A stretch of DNA of 53,398 nucleotides from Bradyrhizobium neotropicale (GCF_001641695.1 NZ_LSEF01000049.1:1-53398); one strand, 5' to 3'; counted from the stretch's first letter, positions 9,037 to 20,948 are shown. The notes: a model not told the origin generated them from the letters alone. Program-made: numbers and translations.

Positions 9037-9901
9037 TCAGCCCCGGTCCTGAATGCGTTCGCCGAACACACCCTGCGGGCGCACCAGCAGGAACAAGATC
9101 ATGATTCCGAAGGAGATCAGGTCCTTGTAAGCGGAGGAGATGTAGGATGCGCCCAGAACTTCGCTGAGGCCAACGAACAGGCCGCCGACAATAGCCCCCG
9201 AAGCCGCCAATGATTGTGGCTGCGAACGCCTTGAGCGCGATGGGATCCCCCATGCTGGTGTCTGCGAACCACATCGGTCCGAGCATCAAGCCGGCGACGC
9301 CTGCGAGCAGTGCAGCGAGGATCCAAGATAGCGCAAGCAGACGATTGACCTTAAGGCCCATCAGCCGGGCAGCTTTGATATCCTGCGCCACGGTGCGCAT
9401 CCCGATGCCGAGTGAGGTGCGGAAGAACAGGAGCCACAGCAGCGCAACCATCAAAGCCGTGACAATCACCACAGCGACCGCATGGGCAGAAATCGTTGCG
9501 CCTGCAATTATGAAATTCACTCCTTCTACCGGCGACGGCAGTCGGAACGGCCAAGAGCCGAACGCTAGCAGCGCCGCGTTCTGCATGGTAATGCCGATCG
9601 CGACCGTACCAATGATGATTGTCACCACCGGACTGGTGCGCAGCGGCAGGTATAGCACCGCAAAAAACAGAACTCCGAACAGTGCCATCGCAAGCAGGGC
9701 AGCGCCGTAGCCCACTGGCCAGGGCAATTGTGCATTGAGTAGCATGGCGACGCCTGCGAAAGTGCCGAACATCACGAACTGCCCGGCAGCGAAATTCACC
9801 ACGCCTGTCGCGGAGTAGACGATAACGAAGCCGATCGCGGCGAGCGCATAGACGCTGCCGATAGCCAGTCCGTTGATGAGCAGTTGGATGAGATCCGTCA
9901 T
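9037..9901 (-). pseudogene. livH: livH permease with a frameshift near 9195
   Basis: Permease of the same importer. From MTDLIQLLINGLAIGSVYAL to ALKAFAATIIGGFGG (about residue 235) the frame is normal. After that the reading frame turns into an Arg- and Pro-rich sequence without resemblance. A different minus-strand frame then continues the expected ending, AIVGGLFVGLSEVLG through RPQGVFGERIQDRG, with a stop at 9037-9039 just before livM. Compared with family members, about four residues between GGFG and AIVGG are missing, so an 11-nt deletion is the simplest explanation. A run of five G (C on the plus strand) sits at the break, so an assembly error is also possible. If real, the importer lacks a complete LivH. 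Confidence 0.8.
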
Positions 9902-10013
9902 GTCGTCCTGATCTTCTTGCAGGCCGGTCTGTCAGCGCCCAGCCATTTTGGGGCAGAGATCCTGCATCGCTGGATGGTCCGAGCGCGGAACGCGAGCGTC
10001 GCCAGTCGGCGGG

Positions 10014-11165
10014 TCAGTTCAGCTTGATGGCCTGAACCAACTCCAGCGATTTGGTCCCGACTTTGGACTTCACCACAGCCAGATCGAAGACGCCGTTGCC
10101 CTTGGCATCGTAGGAATAGAAATGACCGATGCCCTGCCAGCCTTTCACGGCTGCGAACCAGTCCCGTAGTGCTTTGGGATCGGTACCGACCTTGCGCAGG
10201 CCCTCAGCTGCCAACATCGCACCATCGTAATAGGCGAGCCCGTAGGGATCCGGGTCGGTGCCGAATTTCGCTTTGAAGCGCTCGACGAAATCCTGCATGC
10301 GCCCGCCAACCGATGGATCGATGAAGGTGTCGACAACGCCCCAGACACCGTCGAGATCGGCTGCCGACAGGAGTTGTAGTGCCGCCGGCACCAATGCTGC
10401 CGAAGATGTGACCAGCGGCATCTTGAGGCCGAGCATCTTCGCCTGACGAAGCACGAGCGCACCGTCCTGCGGGTAGTTGAAGATGAGAAGGACGTCGATG
10501 CCTTTGCCGCGTAGACCGAGCAGTTGCGCCGAAAAATCCTTGTCGTTCTGACCATAGGCGCCCGTGCCCACCACGCTCACGCCGGCGGCCTCGAAACGCT
10601 CGGCAGCAGTCTGGGCGCCGCCTTGGCCAAAGTCGTTCTGGATGTAGAGAATGCCGGGTTTTTTGGCCTTCAGCACATTGAGCGCACACTGCACCATGCC
10701 TTCGGCCGAGACGCTGTCGGCCGGCCGCACGCGGAACATCCATTCGTCGCCACCTTCGGCCACGACATCTGCCCCACCAGCATAGAAGGCCGGCACCTGC
10801 ACCTTCTTCAGCTCCGGCGCCACCGCCAGATTCTGTGTTGAATAGCTCGACAGGAAGAACAGCGACGGCTTGGTTTCCTGTGCGAGCTTGACGAACGCAT
10901 TCACCGCCGTGCTGTTGGAGGCCTGCGTGTCCTCGAAAACGATCTTGAGGCTGCGCCCGTTAATTCCGCCGGCCTTGTTGATGTCCTCTTCGGCCATCAT
11001 CAGGGAGTTGTGATACTGCTTGCCGGTGAGCGACAGCGGTCCGGTCATCGGCACCGTGGCGCCCACGATGATCGGACTTCCCTGCTCGGCGCGTGCGGCT
11101 GCCACCCACGGCATCGCGGTTGCCGCAAGTAACGCTTTCAGAAACTCCTGCCTCGTCATCTTCAT
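10014..11165 (-). CDS. Periplasmic substrate-binding protein of the LivK/LivJ family
   Basis: Binding protein for the adjacent HAAT-type importer, about 383 residues. The start at 11165 (MKMTRQEFLKALLAATAMPWVAAARA) gives a normal export signal with cleavage likely after ARA; the longer upstream frame has no signal-like features. The mature part begins with SPIIVGATVPMTGPLSLTG, the ligand-binding start typical of the type 1 periplasmic-binding fold, and ends with the usual lid and hinge segments. It heads the minus-strand operon, opposite an IclR regulator, and about 110 bp separate it from livH. The ligand is not evident. Induction through the divergent IclR protein is likely. Confidence 0.87.
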   Translation of the reverse strand: MKMTRQEFLKALLAATAMPWVAAARAEQGSPIIVGATVPMTGPLSLTGKQYHNSLMMAEEDINKAGGINGRSLKIVFEDTQASNSTAVNAFVKLAQETKPSLFFLSSYSTQNLAVAPELKKVQVPAFYAGGADVVAEGGDEWMFRVRPADSVSAEGMVQCALNVLKAKKPGILYIQNDFGQGGAQTAAERFEAAGVSVVGTGAYGQNDKDFSAQLLGLRGKGIDVLLIFNYPQDGALVLRQAKMLGLKMPLVTSSAALVPAALQLLSAADLDGVWGVVDTFIDPSVGGRMQDFVERFKAKFGTDPDPYGLAYYDGAMLAAEGLRKVGTDPKALRDWFAAVKGWQGIGHFYSYDAKGNGVFDLAVVKSKVGTKSLELVQAIKLN

Positions 11166-11236
11166 GATGTGCCTCGTGACGCTTCCCCGAGGGGCAGCAC
11201 CACGGCGGCTGCTCCCAGCAATCGCTATTGACTTTC

Positions 11237-11253
11237 GTTCCGTTTTCCGGAAC
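11237..11253. promoter_or_regulatory. Candidate IclR operator palindrome
   Basis: A perfect inverted repeat, GTTCCG-TTTTC-CGGAAC, lies in the 189-bp divergent spacer between the binding-protein gene and the IclR gene. A further half-site, ATTCCGGTATTGCG, follows at 11257-11270. IclR-family regulators commonly bind short palindromes of this kind between divergent genes. The position is suitable for controlling both directions. Confidence 0.5.
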
Positions 11254-11354
11254 ATTATTCCGGTATTGCGTAAAACTAGTTTGCTCGGGCTCGCCGAGTC
11301 AAGCGGCGGGAGAGGCGCGTGCATGGATAAAGTTTTCACGCGAGGAGGATTAGA

Positions 11355-12152
11355 GTGGCAAAATTCGATGAAGCAGTGGGCCCGCTCGACCGATACATGC
11401 AGGTTCTGGAGCTCGTGGCGACCTTCCCTGGGGTTCTGACTTTGGCAAACGTTTCCTCGCTGCTTGATCTTCCGAAGACATCTGCACACCGCCTGCTCAA
11501 GGGTCTGGTGCGAGCGGGACTTGCGAAGGACAGTGTCGGTGGCCGGGCCTATCAGTTGGGCGACCGCTTGCTGCGCCTCTTGCATGCAACCGCTGACGAC
11601 GGATGGATCGCCGCACTGGCGCGGGCACATTTACAGGAGCTCACGGACGCCACCTCCGAGACCTGCTATTTGACACGCCTCATCGGCGCGCGCGTTGTCG
11701 TTGCGATTTCCATCTCACCGGACGTGCGCTGGCGAAGCTACGTGCAGCCCGGAATCGAGATGCCGGTGCACGCAGCCGCAACGGCCAAGGCGATCATCGC
11801 TTATCAAAGCAAGGCCGTATTGGCCGAAGCGACGTCGGGCGACCTGCCCCTCCTCACGGCCAACACACGCAATGACCGGAAGTGGATCGAACAGGAGCTC
11901 GCCACGGTCAGGAGCCGAGGCCATGCGACGTGCATCGGCGAAATCGACGAGGGCCTGGCCGCAATTGCGGTTCCGATTTTCCTGTCCGACCGCCGCGTGT
12001 TTTATGCTCTGGGAATGACGGGGCCGTTGCAGCGGATTATGAACGAGCAGCTTCCGGATCGTTTGACGGCGCTGCGCAACGTGGCCGACGTGTTGGGAAA
12101 ATCGCTCTCCATAGGCGAGAAGCTAAAATCAAAGGATGTCGCTGCGAAATGA
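11355..12152 (+). CDS. IclR-family transcriptional regulator
   Basis: One-component regulator of 265 residues. The start is GTG at 11355, preceded by the strong ribosome site GAGGAGG at 11342-11348. The N-terminal winged helix-turn-helix spans about residues 10 to 70, with the recognition stretch LDLPKTSAHRLLKGL. The C-terminal IclR effector domain follows, with the conserved ETCYLTRL, MPVHAAATAKAIIAY and GEIDEGLAAIAVPI segments. It is divergent from the binding-protein gene, so it most likely controls the importer-hyuAB operon in response to a small organic acid or amide. The effector is unknown. Confidence 0.9.
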   Translation: MAKFDEAVGPLDRYMQVLELVATFPGVLTLANVSSLLDLPKTSAHRLLKGLVRAGLAKDSVGGRAYQLGDRLLRLLHATADDGWIAALARAHLQELTDATSETCYLTRLIGARVVVAISISPDVRWRSYVQPGIEMPVHAAATAKAIIAYQSKAVLAEATSGDLPLLTANTRNDRKWIEQELATVRSRGHATCIGEIDEGLAAIAVPIFLSDRRVFYALGMTGPLQRIMNEQLPDRLTALRNVADVLGKSLSIGEKLKSKDVAAK

Positions 12153-12489
12153 TCGCGCGCGAGCATCGCATTTCTCGCCGCATCAATGCGCGCTGATCGG
12201 CGCTGATAGTTTGCCCCTTACGGGAAAGACCTACGAACCGATACAGATGCCGAGGTGACCCTCGCCGAGATGGTAAGAGGGTACGAAACTGACCTAAGAC
12301 TCGCTGCCCATGATAAACTTGACTCCCACATCAAATCGCTTCTTGCCGCCGCGCATCCGGTGACCGGGAAGCTGTGGTTATCCCCTGCGATAGGGTGTTT
12401 CCGGCAGGCTCAAAATGTGGGTCAAGGCGACCTCCTATCATAAGCGTGCTGCGCAGATGTAGGAGGCTTTCCTCTGCCTTCAAGTCAAT
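12153..12489. other. Intergenic stretch without recognised genes
   Basis: Between the IclR gene and the SMC-like relic I see no convincing coding frame, repeat or RNA. Short open frames here are Arg-rich and unlike known proteins. It probably forms part of a recombination boundary between the importer operon and the gibberellin region. Confidence 0.4.
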
Positions 12490-12960
12490 GGAGCGATGAC
12501 CTGTGGGCGCGCATAGGTCAGCCGATCGTCGCAATAAAGGCGGTCTTCGTTGCACGCGTACCGCGTCCAGATAGCGGCCGCCCTCCATCAGGATCATCGC
12601 CTCGCGCGCGTTGCGGACGGCCTCGACCGCATTGCGCCACTCCTCCAATCCCTCGCGCACGTCGATGAGATCGCACAGCGGTGCCGCCTGGATGTTCGCT
12701 GCCTTCAATTCGTTCCGCAGCGCTTCCGCTTCGTCGCTCAAGACCGCACGATCGATTGTCTCCGACTTCGCGCGCCGACTCAGTTCCTCCCTCTTCTGGC
12801 GCACCTCTCCCTCGCGGCGGGCGGCTTCGGCCCTTGCACGCAGGAGCTCGCGCATCGCCGTCGCACCGACCTCGTCGACGATCCGCTGCAGGAGTCGGAG
12901 TAATCCGTCGCGCTGTCGCACTCGACGACGTCTCGTCCGCCACTTCGGCTCCATCGTCCT
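12490..12960 (-). pseudogene. Relic of an SMC-like ATPase (JetC/SbcC-type coiled-coil segment)
   Basis: A minus-strand frame encodes a charged helical stretch (AEAARREGEVRQKREELSRR and EAEALRNELKAANIQ) followed by APLCDLIDVREGLEEWRNAV and EAMILMEGGRYLDAV. The second part resembles the hinge-proximal signature of large SMC-like ATPases such as JetC of the Wadjet system, where a PLCDLVEV motif precedes a WqxAIE segment. Neither a Walker A motif nor a proper start is present, so only an internal fragment of about 130 residues survives. The match rests on motif memory only, and other SbcC/RecN-like proteins are possible. Confidence 0.35.
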
Positions 12961-13099
12961 TCCGAAATGACAGCGCGATCCACGTAAGCGACGTCTTACG
13001 CATGACCCTCGGTTTCTGGTTCTCGTCGTGTTGTACGACCCCGAGACAATATTCGCGAAGGGATGCGCGTCGGGCCGGTTCTGCCTCACCGCGGCGGCG

Positions 13100-13198
13100 T
13101 TATGTACTCCCAGCTGCGGCGACCGTGGCTGGCGCCGTTCGCCGATCCAGCACGATGTCCAGACGGTCGTCCTTGCGCCGGCTTAGGGCGGTGTCGCT
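13100..13198 (-). pseudogene. Truncated type II isopentenyl-diphosphate isomerase (idi/fni) stub
   Basis: Eighty-eight bases after the kaurene synthase gene the sequence MSDTALSRRKDDRLDIVLDR begins at 13198, followed by RTAPATVAAAGST and a stop. This matches the N-terminus of type II (FMN-dependent) IPP isomerases, which start with a conserved RKxDHLDI motif. The rest of the roughly 340-residue enzyme is absent and sequence resemblance stops at about 13105. An idi gene at the 3' end of bacterial gibberellin operons is known in some strains, so this stub marks where an ancestral operon end was cut off by recombination. Confidence 0.65.
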
Positions 13199-13286
13199 CA
13201 TGCTCGCTCCATCCGTCGCATCGGGCGACGGCGTTGCGTCGGATCGGACCGACGGCAGCGCGCGCACGCCGCCGCCTCCCGCGCGT

Positions 13287-15736
<2,450 letters not shown>

Positions 15737-16033
15737 GCGGGATGTTCCTTCTGCAGACGGTTGACGAGAACCGGATCGGGCAGACGCCGCGCACGTCGCC
15801 GCAGGCCCGTCGCGGCCCGGCGCATGGGCAGCGCCGGACGGCCGCCCTGCTCCGGCGCGGCGACGCGCCCCGATGCTGGCGCCGGTCCGCCGCATAGGCT
15901 TGCGCGCCGCGTGCGCCGCGACCGTGCTGGGCAACCGCTGCGATCGGCGCCGCGGACTCGGACACAGTGCAGCATGCACCGCTGCCGCCGCCCGATCGCA
16001 GCGGCACAGGGGCGACTCCATGCGGACGGGCGC

Positions 16034-17041
16034 TCATGCGCATGGCGCGTGCTTGAACAGATACGCGTTGGCCCGCTGCAGGATCTGCGCCAACCGTTCC
16101 GCACGCGGCCCCAGCGGGGCGAGGGCCTCCCCGGCGTCGCGCAACAGATCCAGCGCGAACTGGCGCGCTGCCTGCAGCCCCATGATCGACGCGCAGGTCG
16201 GCTTCTGCGCTGCCGCGTCCTTGCCGGGGGTCTTGCCCAGCGTCGCGGTATCCGCTGTCGCGTCGAGAATGTCGTCGACCACCTGCAACGCCAGGCCGAA
16301 ACAGGCGCTGTAGCGATCGAGCGCACAGTACAGCGCAGCCTGCGCGGCATCGTCCGCGATGGCGCATAGCGCGCCCATGCGAACGGACGCGCGCACTAGC
16401 GCTCCGCTCTTCATCCGGTGCATCGCCACGATCCTGTCCAGCTCGACGTACTTTCCAACCAGCGACAGATCCATGGCCTGCCCGCCTGCGGCACCCTCGG
16501 CGGACACCGCCTGCGCCAGTTCGCGCACGAGCGCGATACGGTTGTCGCCCGGCGCATCCAGGCTCGCCAAGGTCAGGAAGGCGTGCGCCTGCAGCGCATC
16601 GCCGACCAGGATCGCAGTGGCTTCGCCGAACTTGACATGCACGGTCGGAAGGCCGCGGCGAAGCACGTCGTCGTCCATCGCGGGCAGGTCGTCGTGGACC
16701 AGGGTACAGGCGTGCATCATCTCGATGGCGGCGCCGACGTCGTCGAGCATGTGCGCCGGCGTGTCGGCCAGTGCGCCGGCAGCCAGACAGAGCAAGGCGC
16801 GGGTGCGCTTCCCGCCGTGCAAGGTGGCGTAGCGCATCGCCGCCATCAGCTCGGTCTCACCGTCGTCTTCGGCGCAGAGAAGACGCGCCAGCGCCTGTTC
16901 GACCCGCTTTGCGCCGTCCTGCATCCAGATCTCCGAAAGCAGCCTGCCGGATGCGCCGTGCGCCTGCGCGCCCAATCCGCCGAGCGCGGAAACGCCAGTC
17001 CGGTCGTCGTGTAGCGTGGAGCCGGTCTGCATGTTGTTCAT
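16034..17041 (-). CDS. ggps: Geranylgeranyl diphosphate synthase
   Basis: Trans-isoprenyl diphosphate synthase supplying C20 GGPP to CPS. The 335-residue protein carries the first aspartate-rich motif HDDLPAMDDD near residue 115 and the second, QVVDDILDATADT, near residue 255, plus GGKRTRALLCL and DLSLVGKYVEL. Both metal sites and the lysine-arginine pair are present, so the gene looks functional, whereas some rhizobia carry a degraded copy here. It follows cyp117 after 144 bp. Two ATGs (17041, MNNM; 17032) are possible starts. Confidence 0.92.
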   Translation of the reverse strand: MNNMQTGSTLHDDRTGVSALGGLGAQAHGASGRLLSEIWMQDGAKRVEQALARLLCAEDDGETELMAAMRYATLHGGKRTRALLCLAAGALADTPAHMLDDVGAAIEMMHACTLVHDDLPAMDDDVLRRGLPTVHVKFGEATAILVGDALQAHAFLTLASLDAPGDNRIALVRELAQAVSAEGAAGGQAMDLSLVGKYVELDRIVAMHRMKSGALVRASVRMGALCAIADDAAQAALYCALDRYSACFGLALQVVDDILDATADTATLGKTPGKDAAAQKPTCASIMGLQAARQFALDLLRDAGEALAPLGPRAERLAQILQRANAYLFKHAPCA

Positions 17042-17185
17042 GTCCTTGTACCTGACAGCAGACGGCCACGGCGAGCGGCGAGCCGCCGCGGTGTTACCTG
17101 CGTCGCACCGAGCGCGCGCGCCGAGCGCAGCAATGCCGCGCGTCGCCGGCGCCGCTGCCTCGCCATACGGGCATGCGATGCCAGC

Positions 17186-18529
17186 TCATGAGAATCCGAT
17201 GCGGATTGTCATGGACGGATGTGCGGTCGGGTAATAGCGCCGGCCTTCTTCGACGCCGCTCAGCAACCGCGGCCGCACCCCGGCCTTGTGCATGGTCAGC
17301 GCCAAGGCGATGCAGAACTGCACTAGTTCCAGCCATACCAGGTGGTAGCCGATGCAGACGTGTGGGCCGGTACCGAACTGCAGCATGTCCACCGGACGGA
17401 TCGGCTCCGTGCGTTGCAGCCACCGCGCCAGGCGGAACTGATCGGGCGCCTCGTGCAGCAGCGCCGAGGTCGAGAAATGCAGCAGCGGGATGCACAGATG
17501 GGTGCCCGCGGGAATGCGCCGTTGGCCGAGTTGCAATTCCTGCAGCGCGCGACGCGGCAGGAGCGTGGTCGCCGGATGCACGCGCAGCGTCTCGCGGAAC
17601 AGCGCCTCGGCGACCGGACACTGCGCCAGGTCCGCGTGCCGGGTCGGCACCGCGCCCACGCGTTGCGCCTCCTCGACCAGGGCGTCCCACAGCACAGGCT
17701 GCCGCGCCAGCTCGATCACCATCCAGGCCATCGTCGATGCGGTGGTGTCGTGACCGGCAAGCAGCAACAAGCGGATATTGGCGACCAGGACGTCATCGGA
17801 GAGCGCATCGTCGCTGCGATCGAAGGCGCTCACCATGTCGTTGATAAACCCTGTGCGCGCGGCATGCGCGCGCGCGTCGCGGACGAACTGGCGCAACTGC
17901 GCGTCGATCCAGTCGCGGGCGGCGCGGCCGCGCCGCAAGGGCAGTCCGGGCAGGTCGACCGGGGGCGCGACGATCAACTGCAGCAGTTGCCGGTACTTGC
18001 GATGCCATCCCGGCAGGTCCTGCGCGGGGATCCCCATGAGGCTGAAGATGAGCTTGAGCATCAGGTCGCCGGTTTCGCGCAGGATGGTTACGTGGCCGCG
18101 GTCGCGCCACGCCTGCACCCGCGCCCGGATGACAGGCGCGAACAGGTCGCCGATGCCGGCCTGGGTCAGCCCCTTGGGCAGGAACGCCGCCTTGATCGCA
18201 TCGCGCGCCTGCCGGTGCGCGCCGCCGTCCTGGGCGACCAACGTTCCGCCAAGCAATTCGGGCGCGATCTCTTCGATCAGCGTCGAGGACACGTCCTTGT
18301 GCCGGAGCAGTGCGAACGCATCCGGATCCACGCAGGTCATCAGGTGTCCGGCAGGGCCGAAATCCAGCCAGAAGTGGCTGCCCAGTGTCCGTTCCGCGCG
18401 CTGCAGCAGGCGCGGCAGGTCGCAGACGATGGCGGGAAGATGCCCGACCAGGGGGAAAGCGCCGGGCACGACCGGGATGTCGCACCGCAGTCGGTGCCGA
18501 CGGTCCAGCGGGTTGAGCAGCATGTCCAT
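17186..18529 (-). CDS. cyp117: Cytochrome P450 CYP117 (gibberellin pathway)
   Basis: Haem monooxygenase acting in oxidation of ent-kaurene toward kaurenoic acid in the rhizobial gibberellin pathway. The start at 18529 (MDMLLNPLDRRHRLRC) overlaps the SDR stop as ATGA and gives 447 residues. The I-helix oxygen-binding motif is LLAGHDTTASTM near residue 240, the K-helix ExxR is in ETLR, and the haem-cysteine loop is FGTGPHVCIGYHLV near residue 390. No membrane anchor is seen, as expected for bacterial class I P450s that use a soluble ferredoxin. It sits between the SDR and GGPS genes as in other rhizobia. Confidence 0.92.
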   Translation of the reverse strand: MDMLLNPLDRRHRLRCDIPVVPGAFPLVGHLPAIVCDLPRLLQRAERTLGSHFWLDFGPAGHLMTCVDPDAFALLRHKDVSSTLIEEIAPELLGGTLVAQDGGAHRQARDAIKAAFLPKGLTQAGIGDLFAPVIRARVQAWRDRGHVTILRETGDLMLKLIFSLMGIPAQDLPGWHRKYRQLLQLIVAPPVDLPGLPLRRGRAARDWIDAQLRQFVRDARAHAARTGFINDMVSAFDRSDDALSDDVLVANIRLLLLAGHDTTASTMAWMVIELARQPVLWDALVEEAQRVGAVPTRHADLAQCPVAEALFRETLRVHPATTLLPRRALQELQLGQRRIPAGTHLCIPLLHFSTSALLHEAPDQFRLARWLQRTEPIRPVDMLQFGTGPHVCIGYHLVWLELVQFCIALALTMHKAGVRPRLLSGVEEGRRYYPTAHPSMTIRIGFS

Positions 18530-19362
18530 CAGCAGCGCGGCGCCGCGGTGTCGCCGGCAGGCCGCGCGGCGCGGCTGTTGCCACCGTCGGCGTACGTCGG
18601 CACATGCGCCAGCATGCCGCCATCGATGCACACGACCTGGCCGGTGATGAACGCCGCATCGTCGGAGAGCAGGAACGCCACCAGCGCGGCCACGTCCTCG
18701 GGGCGGCCGACGCGCGGCAGGAGCTGGTGCCGGCGCAGATGCCCTTGCATGCACTCATCCAGCTTGGCGAGGAGACGCTCGGTCATGATGAGACCCGGCG
18801 CAACCGCGTTGCAGCGGATCTGCGCATGACCGTACTGGGTGGCGAGCGAGGCCGACAGCATGTTCATCGCCGCCTTCGACGCGGCGTAGGATGTCTGCGC
18901 GGTGTCACCGCTGAGCCCCTGGCACGACGACATGTTGACGATCGCGCCACCGCCGCGGGCGATCATCCGTGCGATGGCGTGTCGGCAGCAGAGCAGCGTG
19001 CCGCGCAGATTGGTCGCCATGGTCTGATCCCAGACCGCCAGATCCAGGTCGAGGATCGCGCGGTCGCGCGGGGTCAGATGCATGGCGCTCGCATTGTTAA
19101 CCAGCAGGTCGACCCCACCGAAGTGCCGCTCCGCCGTCTCGAACAGCGCAGCCACCGCCTGCGCATCGGCGATGTCCATGGCCAGGGCCAGCGCGTGGCC
19201 CGCTTCGGCCGCGATCTGCGCGGTGCAGGCGATGGCCGCCGAGCCATCAATGTCGGCCACCACCACTCTGCCGCCCTCGCGCGCGATGGCGAGGGCGCAT
19301 GCCTTGCCGATGCCGGCGCCGGCGCCGGTCACCACGGCCACCTTGCCTTCAAACCGTCCCAT
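18529..19362 (-). CDS. sdr: Short-chain dehydrogenase of the gibberellin operon
   Basis: NAD(P)-dependent alcohol dehydrogenase of about 277 residues, thought to oxidise an intermediate during ring B contraction in GA synthesis. The start chosen is MGRFEGKVAVVTG at 19362, which overlaps the ferredoxin end by 14 bp. The Rossmann TGxxxGIG motif is TGAGAGIGKACA, the NNAG-type motif is VNNASAMHL, and the catalytic Ser-Tyr-Lys are in MSSCQGLSG and YAASKAAM. The C-terminal tail beyond ITGQVVCIDGG is longer than usual by about 35 residues and Ala/Arg-rich, perhaps because the stop is set by overlap with cyp117. Confidence 0.9.
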   Translation of the reverse strand: MGRFEGKVAVVTGAGAGIGKACALAIAREGGRVVVADIDGSAAIACTAQIAAEAGHALALAMDIADAQAVAALFETAERHFGGVDLLVNNASAMHLTPRDRAILDLDLAVWDQTMATNLRGTLLCCRHAIARMIARGGGAIVNMSSCQGLSGDTAQTSYAASKAAMNMLSASLATQYGHAQIRCNAVAPGLIMTERLLAKLDECMQGHLRRHQLLPRVGRPEDVAALVAFLLSDDAAFITGQVVCIDGGMLAHVPTYADGGNSRAARPAGDTAAPRC

Positions 19363-19657
19363 CGTGTCCGCCTGGATTGCGTTGGTCTTTCGCGGCATGC
19401 CGCTCGGCCACTGCCGGAGAAGGCGCAGGGTCGGCGCTGGCGCGCTCGTCATCGCCAGCGTCGCTTTCGATGAGCCGAATGGCGGCGACCGGGCACTGGC
19501 TGGCCGCGAGCCGCACGGCGGCGTGCAGCGCCTGCGGGACCGTCGCCACGCACACTTCGGCCACGCCGTCCGGTTCGCGCTGGCGAAAGGTGCCCGGCAG
19601 CGTCAGCACGCACTGCCCGGTGGTTCCGCACAGATCATGGTCGACCACGACGCGCAT
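19349..19657 (-). CDS. fd: Ferredoxin of the gibberellin operon
   Basis: Small single-cluster ferredoxin, about 102 residues from MRVVVDHDLC. The cluster cysteines are in DLCGTTGQC and SQCPVAAI, the spacing typical of P450-linked [3Fe-4S] ferredoxins of actinobacteria and rhizobia. It should pass electrons to the CYP112, CYP114 and CYP117 enzymes encoded around it. The C-terminal third after ESDAGDDE is charged and poorly conserved. It starts 1 bp after the CYP114 stop and overlaps the SDR gene, in the standard order for this operon. Confidence 0.88.
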   Translation of the reverse strand: MRVVVDHDLCGTTGQCVLTLPGTFRQREPDGVAEVCVATVPQALHAAVRLAASQCPVAAIRLIESDAGDDERASADPAPSPAVAERHAAKDQRNPGGHDGTV

Positions 19658-19658
19658 C

Positions 19659-20948
19659 TCAGCCCCCTTGCGCATGCAGCCGCACCGGCAGCGCGCGGAA
19701 CGTTCGAAGGAACGCGGAGGGCTCCCGGGTCGGCTGCTCGGCCAATGCCAGCGTGGGGAAGCGCGCCTGGATCCGCGGCAGGCTCTCGGCCAACTGCACC
19801 CGGGCCAGTTGCGCACCGAGGCAGAAGTGGATGCCGTGGCCGAAGCTCAGCATGATCTTCCCGTCGGTCGACATGCCAGGACTCGTGCCGTAGAACCGCG
19901 CGGGATCGAAGCGGTCGGGATCGGCGAAGGCGTCCGGGTCGCGATTGCCGGCCGCGATCAGCACGCGCACGTCCGCGTTCTTCGGGATCACCACGCCGCC
20001 CAGTTCGATGTCGCGCTGGGCGATACGCGGAATGGAGCTGAACATGGCGGGCGCGTCGCAGCGCAGGACTTCTTCGACGAATGCCTTCACCCTCGCGGCG
20101 TCTCCCTGCAGCCAGTGCCGCTGTTCGGGATACGCCAGCATCGCCAGGACCGCATGGTTGATGGTCGCAGCAGTGGTGGCGAAGCCGCCCAGCAGCATGC
20201 CCCACAGCATGCTGATCAACTCCGCATCCGACAGCGTGTCGGGATCGTCGTCGTGTGCGCCGACCAGCATCGACACGATGTCGTGGCGGGGATCGGTGCG
20301 CTTGCGCTGTATGAGGTCGCCGAAGTAGGCCTGCACTCTTGCGCTGGCCGCGTCCGCCGCGGCGAGCTGGGGATCGCTGGCGTGCGGGCTCAGGCCTTCC
20401 AGAATGGCGCGGATGCCGGCGGCGAGCCCGAACATGTCGTCCTGGGGCATGCCGAACAGTTCGGCGAAGACCAGCAAGGGCAAGGCCAGCGCGAATTCCC
20501 GATGCAGGTCCACCGCCTCCCCGCGCTCCAGCACGGGCGCCATGCCGTCCAGGAGCGCTGCGACGATGCGCGCGATGCTCGGCCGCAGGTTGTCGATCTG
20601 GCGCATGGTGAAATCGCGCGAGATCAGCCGGCGCAGACGCGTATGCGTCGGTGGTTCCTTCATCGCTAGCGTGGACGCCAGCAGATTGAGCGACAGGCTG
20701 GTCGCCGCACGCGGGAAATAGCGCGCGAGTTCGCCCGGCGCCGGTCCCCGAAACACATCGCCCGTGGCCTTGAGCGCCCAGTAGATGTCGGCGTGGCGGC
20801 TCAACAGAAAGAGGCCCGACGCCGCGCGATGCACCGGATCGTGCTCGCGCAACCACCGCATGAACGGATACGGGTCGTGGATGCACGCTGGCGACGCCAG
20901 TTCGGCGAAGGCGTCCCGGCATGGTGCCGTGGTTTCTTGCACGTCCAT
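19659..20948 (-). CDS. cyp114: Cytochrome P450 CYP114 (gibberellin pathway)
   Basis: P450 which, together with the operon ferredoxin, contracts ring B from kaurenoic acid to the GA12 aldehyde level in rhizobia. The start at 20948 ([17 protein letters not shown]) gives 429 residues; an earlier in-frame ATG at 21002 adds 18 residues without family resemblance. Landmarks are the I-helix region [14 protein letters not shown], which carries Phe-Ala where most P450s have acidic-alcohol residues, the ERGEAVDL region, and the haem loop [15 protein letters not shown] near residue 355. The lack of the acid-Thr pair in the expected position is partly conserved Thr (ATTAAT). Position between cyp112 and fd fits the family order. 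Confidence 0.9.
   Translation of the reverse strand: MDVQETTAPCRDAFAELASPACIHDPYPFMRWLREHDPVHRAASGLFLLSRHADIYWALKATGDVFRGPAPGELARYFPRAATSLSLNLLASTLAMKEPPTHTRLRRLISRDFTMRQIDNLRPSIARIVAALLDGMAPVLERGEAVDLHREFALALPLLVFAELFGMPQDDMFGLAAGIRAILEGLSPHASDPQLAAADAASARVQAYFGDLIQRKRTDPRHDIVSMLVGAHDDDPDTLSDAELISMLWGMLLGGFATTAATINHAVLAMLAYPEQRHWLQGDAARVKAFVEEVLRCDAPAMFSSIPRIAQRDIELGGVVIPKNADVRVLIAAGNRDPDAFADPDRFDPARFYGTSPGMSTDGKIMLSFGHGIHFCLGAQLARVQLAESLPRIQARFPTLALAEQPTREPSAFLRTFRALPVRLHAQGG

Noticed and set aside
15737..16021. 95-codon upstream extension of CPS
   Set aside because: Low-complexity Arg/Ala/Pro sequence without terpene-cyclase features; GTG at 15736 gives the normal length.
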